Below are positions 11,456 to 23,367 of a stretch of DNA of 64,000 nt, piece after piece (the stretch's first letter is position 1; the number at the start of each line of letters is the position of its first letter). The notes below the pieces were generated by a model. That model saw only the letters and a program-made list of their open reading frames with translations. It had not been told where the DNA came from and searched no databases. Origin of the DNA: Prorocentrum cordatum (lineage: Eukaryota > Sar > Dinophyceae > Prorocentrales > Prorocentraceae); assembly GCA_963575745.1 (NCBI GenBank), contig CAUYUJ010014002.1, positions 884,823-948,822 of the forward strand. The letters are read 5' to 3'. The position numbers and the translations under genes are program-made.

Positions 11456-12965
11456 AAAAAGAGTATGATTGGGGTTGCTCTCTGGTATCATTGTGTTTTC
11501 TTGGGGGTTATATTGAGCAGTCTGGGTTCATCTTGGAGGTATCTTGGACGCCCTGCCCCCTGGCGACTCCCCACCGTTCCAAACGCAGGGGAGGGAGTAT
11601 GGGGGAGGGGTGGCCCCTCTTCGGAGGGGAAAAATAGGATCGGAAAGAAGAGCTCCCTAAACCACTTTAACCCGGAGGGTAACGCGGGTAAGATCCCCTG
11701 ATAGCGCAAGCGGTGATTAGGGAGTTCCCAGAACATCTTGGACACTCTTCGAGAAACCCTGCGAAAGTCGGGGGGGCGTTGACCGCGGGCCCAGCGCTTA
11801 CCCGAGCCAGCCAGGGCCGCTGTCGCGAGCCGAGGGTGGCCGCCCAGCAGCTCCGAAACCTGGGGCAGCAGGAGGGGGTGAAGTGACAAGGGGCGGGACT
11901 TCTCAGAAGGCTCGGAGGCCGCCCTGCCTTCTGAGAAGTTTCCTGAGCCTTCCCCGGAGACACAGAAAACTTCTCAGGAGGCGCGAGGGCTTCGGAGATG
12001 TCCCGCCGCCTTCTGATAAGGCCTTCTCCTTCTCACTTCCCCCCCTCGCTCGCCGCCGGGGAAAGACGGGTCAGGGGGCCGAGCTTGCTCAGGGGGCGGG
12101 CTTGTTGCGCGATCCCTCGAGCGCTCCTCGTGCCTCTGCTTGGCCGCCCAGTCTGCGTCGAGTAGCTGCTGTTCTGGCGGCGCCTGCACCAGACGTTCTG
12201 CCTGGAGCGAGGACGGGTGAGAGGGACTCCGAGGAGATTCAGAGGGAGAAAAGGTACCCATACTTCTACCCTTCCCTCGTTTCCCTTTTTGGGGCCGCCT
12301 TGGAGGCTTTCGTCGCCACCGCTGGATTCGCCTCGAAATCCGGATCAGAACACATCCTGGGAGAGGTCCAGGGAGTAGCGGGATCAAGCCATATTGGTGT
12401 CCCCAGAGATCGGGTGTCCTCGTCTAGGGCTGACCTCTGGTACAGTGGGAACCCATGCCAAGAAACACCCTTCGTTTTTCCAGGGTACCTTGGGTTTCTT
12501 TGGCTTCTCGTCGGGGCGAAGGCTTGCAGCGGTCGCGAAGAAGACGCAGTCGGCTGGGTACCCTGGGCTTCTTCAATAGCGCTACGAGAGTCTCCTTCAC
12601 GGCGCCTATCCCCCCTCGGACCTACAGATCGTCCTGGCCTGAAAAAGAGCAAGTTCAAGTTGTTCGTTCGCGATCGCCCTGGGATTCTTGACGCTGAGAT
12701 GCTTTACGCAGCCCCCAAGCGAGAACCCCCATCGTGGCCCAAGAGATTGATGCGAGTTTCATTGTGGGGTTTCTCGCGATGGGCTTCTTGTGGGCTGGTC
12801 TTGACCGCACCTGCGCCACGAGGAATGACCAGGATCCAGATCTCCCGCGTTGCGTTGTTGGGGTGCAGCCCAGATTTGTTTGTTCGCGAGGTGCACTGTG
12901 CTGATTGGATTGGCCGCACCCGCCAGCAGGCCGTTCTGTTCTCGGCCGCCGGTTGTGTCACTTAT
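11456..12965. other. Spacer with CTTCTCAGAAG motifs
   Basis: CTTCTCAGRAGGC-like strings in both orientations recur between 11895 and 12040. A 536-codon frame spans much of this region but its content is low-complexity and continues through a GGA microsatellite, so it is not called as a gene. Confidence 0.45.
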
Positions 12966-12967
12966 GG

Positions 12968-13019
12968 CACAAGGAGGAGGAGGAGGAGGAGGAGGAGGAG
13001 GAGGAGGAGGAGGAGGAGT
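12968..13019. repeat. GGA microsatellite
   Basis: About 17 GGA triplets. Confidence 0.9.
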
Positions 13020-13039
13020 CACAGCCCGCCGTTTTATGA

Positions 13040-13620
13040 CAAGTCACCAGGTGCGCAACCTCTGGCGCAACCGACGGCAAGCAGTTCTGTTCCCAGCCGC
13101 GGAGTGCGCAACCGATGGCGCAAACGGTATCGGGCCGTCTCGGCATCTATTAACGAGTACGCCTCTTATGGAGCGACGCAGGCCGTCCTATTCTCGGTCG
13201 CCGAATGTGCATCCTCTGGCGCAGCCAGTCGCACGCCGTGTTGTGCTCGGCTGCCGAGTGCGTACACCGTGGCACAACCAGCAGCAGGTATGTTCATGTT
13301 CGGCAGAGCATTCTGCAAACTAAGGCGAAACCTATGGCACACCCGCGGATGGCGCAACCTACGGCGCAATCAATGGCGCAGCCCACGGATCGCACCCCGC
13401 GGATGGCGCAACTTACGGCACAACCCATCGCGCAAGGCGTACCCTGTGGATCACGCAACCCATGGCGCCACGATCGCGCACCCCATGGCGTAGGCGAAAC
13501 TCATGGATTGAGCATGGCGCACTCCATGGCGTGAGCGCAAGCCTTGGCAGCACCATCCATGGATCGCACATCCCATGGTGCAAGCCATGGCGTAACCTAC
13601 GGATCGCGAAAACTGTGGCG
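13040..13620. repeat. Degenerate ATGGCGCAACC minisatellite
   Basis: Repeats of roughly 12-30 bp containing TGGCGCAAC or TGGCGCACC with CACGGATCGCA variants, densest at 13320-13610. Confidence 0.65.
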
Positions 13621-14920
13621 CGCCACGCGGGGGGCGCACGCCCATGGAAGGTCGTTCCTGCGAGTCCGCGTCCAGTTTGTGCTTGCCGTTTGGGCTGGCG
13701 GCGGGGCCCAAGCGGCGAGCTGCCCCGTGTTCTGTTCGCGACGGGGGCCCTGGAGACGTCGACCCTGGCACCAGGGCCGGACCTTCGTCCATGGGGCTCC
13801 CTGGGGCTTGCCAGGGGTGTCCCTGGCTCACGGTGCCCCGCTCTCCGTGCCACCCGCGGCCACCTGGAGCCCTGTGGGCCTCGCGGGGGGCCCCTGGAAC
13901 CCCGTGGGCCTCGTGAGGGGTTCTTCTGGAGGCTGCCTGGGCCTCCCAGGAGATACCGTGGACACCCGAGCGACGTCGAAGAATGGAGTCGTCTTCACCG
14001 ACATTGCCGCGCAAGCTGCCCGCGCAAAGTCGCGCGTGAGCGCCCTCGTCTCCATGTGGGGGGCCCCACTGGCGGCCTGCGTGAGCCGCGGCATGAGGTC
14101 GCTATGCCATCTTGCGCAAGACCCGCTCACCGATACGACGGGGGCGTTGGTTGAGGAATGTGCCTGTGAGGCTTCAGACCCTGGACCTGATGGGGGCGGC
14201 GGTAGCATCAATGGCCAGCTCACGGGGCTGTGCGCGTGCTTGGGAAAGAGTAAGGAGAGGGATTCGCGTCGTAATCGGTCTCCCTTTTTTTGCTTTTCTA
14301 CCTTCCTGTGTATCCACATCATTGCTTCACGGATCTATTATGAGCGTTGAGACCCCCAACATACCTAGATCAATCGATCCCACTTTCGCCGGGAGTCGTG
14401 ATTCTCTGGCGAATGGCTTTCAGACCCTGGTCTCCTTATCCGGCGGTGTCTCACCCAACACCCGCACCGTGCTAATGGGGAGGCCTTGGGGGGCCTAGTT
14501 TTTTCAGTTGGAGCTTCGGAAGCAGACCGATCGCAGCCGTCTAAATGCTTTCAACCAGCGCTTCTCAGCATTTCTTGTCGATTTGTGTGTATCTGAGCTC
14601 CGTATCTAGCCTACAGCTCGAATTGAGTACAGAAAGCGTGCAAGTAGTCGTTCAGTTCTAGCTGGTAGCAGCCGCCTTGGTTCAACCCCTGCGTGCCTCC
14701 CGTGGCCCACGGGCCCGCGCGCGGCCCGCAGGGGCCAACATCTCGAGAGAGGCCCGGCCCTCGGCGCTGGGAGGCCTCGCACGACCTTCCGCCTCGAGGT
14801 CGGCGCCCCGAAGACTGTGGCCTGGCTCCAGCCAGGGCTGCGAGGCGGATGCCGCCGTTCCGGCGCGGGGGCCTCCAGGAGGCCCCAGAGTCCAGAGCGC
14901 CCGACGCGGCAGACCATTCC
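13621..14920. other. Spacer, no gene recognised
   Basis: GC-rich overlapping frames, none with recognisable content. Becomes less GC-rich from 14270 towards the reverse transcriptase remnant. Confidence 0.4.
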
Positions 14921-14924
14921 CTCC

Positions 14925-15052
14925 TCCCTCCTCCCTCCTCCTCCTCCTCCTCCTCCTCCTCCTTCTCCTCCTCCTCCTCCTCCTGCACCTCCTCCTCCTC
15001 CTCTTCCTCCTCCTCCTACTCCTCCTCCTCCTCCTCCTCCCTTGCTCTCCTC
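14925..15052. repeat. CCT microsatellite
   Basis: TCC triplets with TTC and TAC interruptions, inserted immediately upstream of the LINE remnant. Confidence 0.95.
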
Positions 15053-15114
15053 ATCTTTCTCCTTTTCCTCTTTACCCATCATGTTGCGGCTGGGCCTGTA
15101 ACAGATCGTCCACC

Positions 15115-15648
15115 TCTATGTTTGGCTACTCGAGTGGGCCTGCAATCGTTTTCCATGCTGGATTAGTCTTGCTTGACCTGAAAGCTGTTTTGCTGAGCCA
15201 CTGGTGGATGCTCGACGCGTTGAGGGGATGGGCGGCCCAGAATGCGGTACAGAAACTGTACCGGGATATTTTTGAGGAGTTGCGATCTGGGGGACGTCAC
15301 CTCGGGTATTGGATCACCCGCGGTGTGAAGCAAGGCCTCTGTCTGCTCTTCCAGCTCTGTTTCGACCTCATCCTTCGCGGACTTCATCGTCGCATCGATG
15401 CTCACCCCGGTCGTTCTCTTGCATTCGCCGACGATGTTGGCGTAAGTTCAGGGAGCATGTTCTTCTTTGTTGCCGGTAGTACTGCTACGGTTCTGTCATG
15501 TTGCGGTTGTCTCTGGCTTGGTCTTGATATTCAGAAGTGTTGCGTGGTCTTCGTGAGGGGCTTTGACGCCCAGGATCGCGTTAAAGCGCTCTGGCAATTT
15601 GGCCTCCGATTTCGTAGCATGACCCTTTCACGATTGGTGGGTATTTAA
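15115..15648 (+). pseudogene. LINE reverse transcriptase remnant (palm region)
   Basis: An open stretch ending at 15648 carries the RT order of motifs: GYWITRGVKQGLCLLFQLCFDLILRGL corresponds to the R-G-V-x-Q-G-x-P-x-S-P-x-L-F region of non-LTR polymerases (with the PLS positions lost), and SLAFADDVGVSSG is the Y/F-A-D-D catalytic box. Only about 170 codons remain; the fingers domain and the endonuclease expected upstream are missing and replaced by a CCT microsatellite. LINE-type polymerases copy their RNA at nicked chromosomal DNA; this one is dead by truncation. Confidence 0.65.
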
Positions 15649-16215
15649 GCGTGTGTTTGTGTGTGTGTGTCGAGCCAGGCGGACGGGATAAATCTTGGGA
15701 GGCCCCTCGACGAGAGTTTCTCGAGAGGACCTCGCATGTTAGGAGCCTCAGGTTGAGTATGACACAGAATGTTCAGGCCTACGACGTGTACGCCTTCTCC
15801 TTGCTCTTAATGTCAGCAAACCTTTTCCTGTCCCTGAGAGTATCCACGACGCCAGACACCTATGTTTACAGCGACTCACGGCCGGTTCTTACCACGCGGA
15901 CCCCTCCAACATTATGCGAAGCCTGGATTGTCTGGGTATTCGGGTGACTCCCAAGACGCTGTGTCCGAACTGTCGTGATGCCATGTTTCGTGCCGCGGCC
16001 AACAGTCGTTAATTTGGAGATGCCCTGGCCCGTTTTCATCGTACGCATCATTATACTCTTGGTGTGTTGGCTACCCCTTGCCATCGAGACTGGCTGGAAT
16101 CGAGCATCACATGCAACATGATTACCAACTACAACAGCATCACCAGGGTGAGCCCAGAGCTAGGCCAAGAGGAAATTTCAGACGTACAGGCCAAAGTAGC
16201 CAAGCGTCTTGCTGG
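15649..16215 (+). pseudogene. Frameshifted downstream part of the LINE remnant
   Basis: Short open pieces in changing frames follow the polymerase remnant: NIMRSLDCLGIRVTPKTLCPNCRD at about 15910-15990 and LATPCHRDWLESSITCNMIT at about 16063-16125. The C-x-x-C string and order would fit the region after the polymerase of a non-LTR element, but this is an inference from position. A short TG run at 15650-15672 interrupts the join. Confidence 0.35.
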
Positions 16216-16855
16216 CTTTCTGAACCTCCCCAGCCCTTCCGCGCCTTCTGAACCTCCCTGGAGCCCACATTTCTGTAGCTAATCATGCAATGCGAACCTG
16301 TATCTCGCCTCCCAGAAGTTTGGACCATTCGTTTGCACTGCCATGTTCACGCGACCGTGCCGATTTGGCTTCAGTCCGGAGGCGGGTGGCAGGCTCGATC
16401 ACTACTTTAGTTGCTCCCTCGTGGTCCCGCTTGTGTCGTCTTGTCCGTCTCCTCCCTGCCTGCTTTCCTCGATGGGATTTCTCGCGACGCATAGTTGTAC
16501 ACGATTTCAGATCTTTAACGTCAGATGAATTGCATGCTTGTTTCATACAGTTATGTCTGATATCTTACTGTCTATTTGCAGCGCTCTCTAGGTACAAGGC
16601 CGCTGAAGGGGTCGAGAGCATGATCCGAGCTCGCGCCAGAGCGATCGCCAGACTGTCTGCTTGCGCTCGTGCTGTTCTCTCGGGATAGTCCGGGGGCGGC
16701 TGCGTCTCTTCGGCGGGGACAGGTATTGCCCCCATGAGGGGAAGCGGGTTTGGCTTTGGACGGGCTCTCACGATGGCGATGCACTCATCCTTTCTCTCTG
16801 GTACCAGGTACGGGTGACATGGATCTGATGGTCGGAGCTGCCCCTAGCGGTGAAG
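16216..16855. other. Spacer, nothing recognised
   Basis: A 132-codon frame at 16290-16688 has no recognisable content. Confidence 0.4.
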
Positions 16856-16857
16856 GG

Positions 16858-16912
16858 GTGTCCTCCTCCTCCTCCTCCTCCTCCTCCCCCGTCTCCTCCT
16901 CCTACCCTTCCG
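16858..16912. repeat. TCC microsatellite
   Basis: About 16 TCC triplets with minor interruptions. Confidence 0.85.
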
Positions 16913-17359
16913 CTTGTTCTACCCGGTGCAGAGTGCGGTGCAGGACTGCGCGCTTGTCTCGGCGGGTTCCGCAGAAACCTTCCTCGGAGCCTCAGCTTCG
17001 GCATCGAGGCCAGAAGCTCGGGCCGAACTTCAGAGGACCCCACATGGTCCGTGAAGATGTGCCACTCACTCACCTCAGACCCCAAGCGTCGCGCTAGTTT
17101 CTCGCCGCGTGGGCCCCCGAGGGTCTGGGCCCCTTCCCCGGGGGCTGGCCTTCCCTCCCCAGGCTGTCTGTCTACGGTCCTCGCCGGAAGGCGCCGACAT
17201 CTTCCGGTCTGCCTTCGCTCACGGCTTGGCGGGGGCCTGGGCTCGGGGGTCAAGCGTTGGCCCCGGGACCCGTCTGGGGACACGACCCGACCAGACCTGC
17301 GAGGCGAATCCAGCCGAGGCGGCGAAGAGGCTCGGGGAAGGGCCAGGAGGCCAAACGTC

Positions 17360-17505
17360 CGAACACCTCGATCCTCGCACCTCGATCCTCGAATCTCCGC
17401 CCTCGATCCTCGATTCTCGCACCTTGCAACTCGATCCTCGAATCTCCGTCCTCGATCCTCGAGTCTCCTCGATTCTCGCACCTCGATCCTCGATCCCCCG
17501 CCCCC
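17360..17505. repeat. CTCGATCCTCGAATCTC minisatellite
   Basis: About ten units of 13-15 bp built on CTCGATCCTCG with CACCTCGATCC variants. Confidence 0.85.
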
Positions 17506-17681
17506 TCGGTCCGAGGTGGGGGCCCTCCGGCGAAAGAGCGCCGAGCTCGGCCTCGAGGGCGCCAGGGTGGTGCTGCACGACCCGGGCATGGTGCTCAGCA
17601 GGCGGGCGTGTGTTTTGTTTTTTTTTCGCGCGAGACCGCCCGCCAGAGAGGCCCAAAACCGCCATCGTTTCGCATAATCAA

Positions 17682-17836
17682 TAGGGGGCCACATGCGAAC
17701 CCTACCCCTACCCCCCACGATTTCTGAGGGGGAGGGTGGGGTTCACTTCGTTCGGGAGCTCTCGAGCGAAGTGAACCCCACCCTCCCCCTTCAGAAATCG
17801 TGGGGGGCAGGGGTAGGGTTCGCATGTGGCCCCCTA
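17682..17836. mobile_element. 155-bp fold-back (MITE-like) element with ATCAA target duplication
   Basis: The outer arms (17683-17750 and 17767-17835) are reverse complements over about 68 bp with one substitution and one inserted T, leaving a 16-bp loop with AGCTCT at its centre. The ends read TAGGGGGCCACATGCG and its complement. ATCAA occurs directly on both sides (17677-17681 and 17837-17841), as expected for a target-site duplication. There is no coding capacity, so it would need a transposase in trans. Confidence 0.85.
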
Positions 17837-17841
17837 ATCAA

Positions 17842-18755
17842 GCCAGAGGGCTTGGTGTTCTCGGTGTCTGCGGAGATACCCATACTTTCATCGTCTTGGT
17901 CCAGGCCACCGAGTTGCGGTCCGAGTAGGTTGGATTGGAGGATCGCGCCTCATCGCCCGATGCCTTGGCGATGTGGCGCGATTCCCCGATCCCATCGATT
18001 TATCGGTTGTTGAACGTATGTGCTTGGGGATCTTTAGAGACTCCAACGCGTTCCTGCTCCTTGTGTCCACCCACTTCTTCCGACCGATGGTTATGCGGAC
18101 CCCATCTTGGAAGCCTATGCCATGGTCTGGAGCATTCGAGACGTGTGTTTTTTGCTCGTCGTGTTCGGTGCCTCTGGGCCCTTTTTCTCGGGCACCGGGG
18201 GAGGGCCGCCACGGCACACGCCCGTCACGAACAGCACGCCCTAGAGGAAGCTGTCGAGAGCTCCGGGCACCATTGCATCGGAAAAAAGCAAGACGTTGGA
18301 GCTCTGGAGGCACCGAGGTGGGGGCGGAGAGCATTTGGAGGGACAAAAATTAGCTGCGTACTCTGGATGGGGCAATCATCGCTCCCCCCCTGAATCCGCG
18401 GGGGGGGGTTGGGCACGTGTTGTCGGCACGGGTGGAGGGGGGCTGGAAGGAGAGGATGAGGAGGGGTTGAGGACGGAGGGGGCGGGATTGGGCAAGCTCC
18501 GTCGGGAGGTTAATCCCCCCCCCCCCCGCTTGATACATTCCCCGTGCAGAGCAATCATAAGCTTCCGGCCGTCCGCGCGGATTTCCGTGGGTCGATGTTC
18601 GGTCCCCCTGGGCGGCGCCTGCAGCGCCGCGCCAGAGGCGCGCCTCGCGCTCCGGGGCCTGCGGGCCTGCGCCGACCGAGGATTCCCCCAGCTCCACGCG
18701 GATGCCGCCGCGTTTGGCACCGCAGAACGCGGCACGGCCGCGTGCTCTGGTACGG
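17842..18755. other. Spacer, no gene recognised
   Basis: A few frames of 120-220 codons overlap on both strands without recognisable content. G- and C-runs occur at 18380-18410 and 18508-18530. Confidence 0.4.
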
Positions 18756-18756
18756 G

Positions 18757-18960
18757 CCCAGACATGCTCGCGTCGTGGAACAAAAACGGGGCGGGAGGTT
18801 TTTGGCAGTTTTCGGCCTTGGGGGGCCCTGGCAGGGCCTCGGGACCGTCAACACACGACTCAGGATGGAAATCCGGTCCTGGGGAAAGGGTCGGGTCTTC
18901 GGGATCCCGTAGTGAAAAAATCAGGACGTCGCATGTCTGTGCTCACCCCTTTGTTTGATT
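18757..18960 (+). repeat. Dispersed repeat D, copy 2
   Basis: Begins GACATGCTCGCGTCGTGGAA, has the GGGGGGCCCTGGCAGGGCC core, GACCGTCAACA, and GGACGTCGCATGTCT near the end. Alignable with 22930-23130 over its length. Confidence 0.65.
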
Positions 18961-19904
18961 GCTCTCCCCCTCTAGAGCAGCACCCGACCAGCTACCAGGG
19001 CCAGCTTTTCATCTCGAGCCCTCGTGCTGACGGCCGCGCAGGGCCCAGCACCGGATCCCAGAGGCAGGAAATGTGGAAAAACGTTCCCTTCGTTTTTTTG
19101 GTGTCACGTCTCGAGCCATGAGATCCGAAGTCACGGAAGCCAACGACATCGCGAACAATCACGGCCAGAGCTCTGGACCCAATGGTTCTGCGGTACTTCT
19201 GGGGCCCCAAACAATGCAAAAGTGCCCGATGCAAACAAACAGTGCGACGCCCCGATCTCGGGGAGGGGTGCTGGGACAGCCAGACGGCGCGAGCGCGCGA
19301 AAGAGAACCCTGGCGGACTCCGCGCGCCAGGGGAGCGCCAGGGGGGCGAGGAACCCAAGCTCAGGATCGCAAACATGGATCAAGGGGGCGTGGATTAGCG
19401 ACGAGTCCAGATTCCGGTGGAAGTCACGGATTTCCGCCGCCGAACGAGGCGACACCGGCCGCATTTTGGGGAGGCACCTCCCCCGATCCATGAATTTGGC
19501 GACCGCGCGCCAAATCCATGGATCGCTAATCCATGTTTTTGCGCCTCCGACAAACGGACGTCCCCAAATGCATGCTTCTGCTCCATTTTTTCTTCTCCAG
19601 GAATCCACCCCTCCCTTCCTCTCCGACGTTGCTGCGCTTGAGCGGCACACCCCACGCCTGCGCAGCGAATGGCGAACAGGTGAGTGAGACGCCTGCGCCC
19701 GATCGTCTCTCATCAAAGATCGCGCTTTGAGATGCCAGAGGGGTCCCTTCTTCGTCGAGTAGAGAGGGAGTCCCTCCCTTGCTCCCCCCCCCCCGCGCCC
19801 CACCCCACAGAGAAGAGGGCGGCGCGCGTCAGCATGGCACGGCACCGGGGCTCGAAGGACACTGCCGCAGGGGAGACGTATGGGCTCTCGCCGTCGTCGC
19901 CGCC
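18961..19904. other. Spacer with a 40-bp palindrome
   Basis: At about 19487-19526, GATCCATG-AATTTGGCG is followed by CGCCAAAT-CCATGGATC, a near-perfect inverted repeat with a 6-bp loop. No gene is recognised in the rest. Confidence 0.5.
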
Positions 19905-20192
19905 CTCTCTCTCTCTCTCTCTTTAGTCCGTCCCCCTCTTCTCTCTCGTTGTCGCCCGCCCCCTCCTTCCATGTCGTCCCCCTCCTCCCCCCTCCCCCTC
20001 AGTATCCCTCCTTGTCATCGTCCTCCTCCTCCTCCTCCTCCTCCTTCTCCTCCTCCTCCTCCTCCTCCTCCTCCTCCTTATCATCATCATCAGCATCATC
20101 AGCATCAGCATCAGCATCAGCATCAGCATCATCCTCATCAGCATCATCAGCATCAGCATCATCAGCATCATCAGCATCATCAGCATCATCAG

Positions 20193-20261
<69 letters not shown>

Positions 20262-20325
20262 CATCATCCTCATCATTGTCATCGTCATCGTCATCGTCAT
20301 CGTCATCATCCCTCTTTCTCCCAAA
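19905..20325. repeat. TC, TCC and ATC microsatellite cluster
   Basis: A short TC run (19905-19922), then TCC (about 20020-20078), then ATC/CAGCATC triplets (20080-20320). The poly-Ser, poly-His and poly-Met frames are artefacts. Confidence 0.95.
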
Positions 20326-21380
20326 TTTTCCCTACCTTCTTCCATAAACTCCCTCTCACCCGCGTCCTCCCTTCCTTCCGTCCCAGCCATTTCACGGCCG
20401 AGAGCGTTGCACTCCGGAGTGCTGGAGGCATGTTGTTCCAAGCGGTGCTCGGCCCCCGATGCGGCTGCGAAGTCGTCGTGGTCGGGATTCGCTTCTGGCG
20501 GGAGAGGCTCGTGCAGTCTGGGGTCGGGCGAGCTGGTTCTCTTAAAGGGAAATTGGGACACACAAATAAATACACACAAATAAAAATAGTCCCCATATTT
20601 TCCCATATTTTCTGGGTTTTTGTCTTCCCCCCCAATTCCCATATTTTCCCATATTTTCCTGGGAATCGCCGATTAATTGTGTCTGTGTGTTTTTTCCCCT
20701 CCTGTCCTCTTCGGTGTGGACTCTACATCGCGGGGGGCCTTCGCGGGCAAGTGCCCCGGGCCCGCCCACGGCGGGAGGGGCGACGCCGCGACGGCGGCGC
20801 GCCCTCCCTGCCAGGCGCCTCGCCGCATGCGACGCGCGCCCAGGAGACCGGGGCCATGACCGGCCCCGGCCATCTCGTTTCATCATGAGTATCGGGGGCG
20901 GCCAAGAGGGAGGTGATGACTAGGGGGGGGGTGGATATCATGGCGTGGGCCATGATGTCTCCTCATATTTCATGGCGCCTCGTCTTATTTCATTACGTCC
21001 CTGGGTTCCGCCCTGGGCTGCACACATGCCGCCGGCCATGATTTGCGCCCCCCCCCCCCCTCTCTGACGCCCCCTTCTTGGCCGCCCCCGAGAGTAGTTT
21101 TTGACGGCCCTGGGGCCCAGTGAGGGCCCCCAGAAACAGAAATTCGTTCAAAACCGCCCGTGGTGATTTTTCGTGGGGGTGCCACAGGACACCTGCGGCA
21201 GTGCTTTGCGCTAGCAGTCCTTCTCATGAACATGTATATCTGACACGGGCGCCAGGTTCATCGATTTCCTCCAAAATCTTTCTATGCATGCCAGCCTTGG
21301 GGAATTCCTGCCTGAGTTGCGGAGTCATGGAGGATTTTCTCGCCTGTGTCTCTGTCCCCCATTCCGCAGCCTAGTCTAGG
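20326..21380. other. Spacer with CCCATATTTT repeats
   Basis: Between 20565 and 20662 the local GC content drops, with ACACAAATAAA repeats and five copies of CCCATATTTT. The rest is GC-rich and unassigned. Confidence 0.45.
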
Positions 21381-21383
21381 GCT

Positions 21384-21610
21384 TTGCCAATGCGTCCGCC
21401 AAGGACGATAGCGGTACTGAGCTGCGCCCAGATGGTGGTCGAGGCGCACGGCGGCGGCTGGGGCAAAGAGGCGCGACGCGCCCTGGCCATCTTGGCCAAG
21501 CGCGCGGCGGACGCCACGGGGGACTACCCTGCTCAAGTGGCGGCGGCGCACGCCCAGCGGTTCCCGCTTCTCCTCCAGAAACAGAATGCGCGGGCCGTGC
21601 TCCCGCAGGC
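21384..21610 (+). pseudogene. Possible tail fragment of a retrotransposon polyprotein
   Basis: An open stretch reads AVLSCAQMVVEAHGGGWGKEARRALAILAKRAADATGDYP and QRFPLLLQKQNARAVL. A Gly-Gly-Trp followed by E-A-x-x-x-L-x-x-x-A and a late N-A-R-A-V-L is reminiscent of the extreme C-terminus of LINE polyproteins in dinoflagellates, but I rely on memory of family appearance. Past about 21610 the frame becomes low-complexity and runs into a CTG microsatellite. Confidence 0.3.
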
Positions 21611-21873
21611 TGCAGGCGCCGCGCAGGGCGCCCTCGGCCAGGTTCTCAGCGGCCACTGCGGCCAGCACAGCCGACGCCGCCTGAGCCGCGGGCCTGGCGC
21701 AACTTGCCCGCGCGCGAAGCGCCACCGCGCCGCCGCGCTGAAGGGGGGGCACGACCCCAACGACCACCCTGACCCCGACGTCCACCACGACCGCCCCCGA
21801 CCGCTTCCTGACCCAGCCTGCCGACCGCGACCACGACGACCGCCCCCCGTCCCGCCGCCCCGCGTTTGCTTGC

Positions 21874-21877
21874 TTGA

Positions 21878-21934
<57 letters not shown>

Positions 21935-22050
21935 GCCTGCTGCTGCTGCTGCCCCTTTTCCCGCTCGCTGCTCGCGTGCGGTGTGGTTTTCCTTGTTGTT
22001 CCTTCTCCTCGTCCTCCTCCTCCTCCTCCTGCTCCTCCTCCTCCCCTCTC
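21874..22050. repeat. CTG and TCC microsatellites
   Basis: About 25 CTG triplets (21878-21950) followed by TCC triplets (about 22005-22050). Confidence 0.9.
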
Positions 22051-22734
22051 CCCTGACAGCAGGGGGATCCGGGCCGCGGGCGGCCGAAGCGCGCCCGGAG
22101 GGCGCGACGGTCTGGAGATTTGCTGCACGCTGTGCCTTGTTCGAAGCAGATGCTCTCGTAGCATTCAAGGTGGATCCTCGTACACGGCCGGGTCAGGCAG
22201 GTGCAGGTCTTACCCCCTCCCTCCCCCGAGCTTTTGGCCAGGGCGGCGGGGCCGGCCATGTGGCCGGAACAAAAATTTTATTGAAAGAGCACCAGCGCCT
22301 TCTAATAAGCAACCTCCTTCTAAGAAGCCTTCCTCCTTTCCTGCCCCATTTCGCCAATACGCGTAAGAGTGACCCCTCGCCGGAGTGACCTTTCGTGCGG
22401 GTTCGCGGGCCATCAGATCCGAGCGTTGCCATTTCTTCACAACAGGCGGTTTCGGGCCCGCGGAGCCCTCACAGGACGATCCGGCTCGCATGCTGGCGCG
22501 GAGAAGGTCAGGTCTAGAGTCTATAGGACTCCGCCAACCCTCCCCTGCCCCCCTGCTTCCTCGTGTGCGCCGCCAACCTCCCCCGAGGAGTACACCCAGC
22601 GCACGCACCTGTCGCAGCTGCCCGACGCCGCCTCCGACTGGGCCGCCTGGGCCTCGGCGCGCCTCTGGGGCTGGCCGGCGCCCACCGCCGCGGCCGGGCG
22701 CCTGCTGGTCGAGGCCCCGCCGTGCGCCCCCCGG
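22051..22734. other. Spacer, nothing recognised
   Basis: GC-rich overlapping frames on both strands, none recognisable. Confidence 0.4.
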
Positions 22735-22737
22735 CAG

Positions 22738-22915
22738 CAACGGAGGAGGAGGAGGAAGAAGGAGGAAGGAGGAGGAGGATGACGAGGAGGAGGAGGAAGA
22801 GGAGGAGGAAGAAGGAGGAAGGAGGAAGGAAGGAGGAGGAGGAGGAAAAGGAGGAGGAGGAGGAGGGAGGAGGGAGGAGGGTAGAGGAAGGAGGAGGAGG
22901 GGGCTGATGAGGAGG
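22738..22915. repeat. Imperfect GGA/AGG microsatellite
   Basis: AGG and AAG triplets with runs of GGAGGA over about 175 bp. Confidence 0.9.
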
Positions 22916-22929
22916 AGGAGGGACCCCTT

Positions 22930-23130
22930 TTCCCCAGACCTGCTCGCGTCGTGGAAAGAGGCACGACGAAAGGGGTTGTTGGGCAGCTTCCGGCCCCCAT
23001 AGGGGCACCCGCCAGGCCCCAGGACCGTCAACAGAGCGACTCGCGATGCAGAGGCCGGCCCCAAGGAAGGGGTCGGGACTTCCAGGGAGCGCGTCCTGAC
23101 GAGTATCAGGACATCGCAGGTCTCGGTCTA
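22930..23130 (+). repeat. Dispersed repeat D, copy 3
   Basis: CAGACCTGCTCGCGTCGTGG at the start, AGGACCGTCAACA in the middle and CAGGACATCGCAGGTCTCGG at the end, matching 18757-18960. Confidence 0.65.
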
Positions 23131-23164
23131 TGCTCTAGGCCTCCCAGATGGGGTCCGCGAAGAT

Positions 23165-23315
23165 AGGGTGGGAGTATCGCGCCGCATCGCCGATGCATCG
23201 GCGATGCGGTTCGACACGAGCCCGATTTTCTCCACGCCGACGTCGCCGATGCATCGCCGGCATCGCCAGTGCATCGCCGGTGCATCGCAGGCATGTGCGA
23301 TGCATCGGCGAGGAG
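23165..23315. repeat. CATCGCCGATG minisatellite
   Basis: About ten units of CATCGCCGATG or TGCATCGCC with drift; partly self-complementary. Confidence 0.75.
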
Positions 23316-23367
23316 GCGCGATTTTCCGACCCCATCTGCTCCGACCCCATCTGGGAGGCCTCTACTC

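Noticed and set aside
11883-13493. A 536-codon frame on the + strand
   Set aside because: Crosses a GGA microsatellite and a degenerate minisatellite, has low-complexity Arg/Ser/Pro content, and no recognisable domain or start context.
19779-20888. A 369-codon frame with long poly-His
   Set aside because: Product of the TCC and ATC microsatellites.
21533-22388. Poly-Ala/poly-Gln frames around the CTG run
   Set aside because: Open in all phases because of the triplet repeat; only the upstream 21384-21610 part has any protein-like look.
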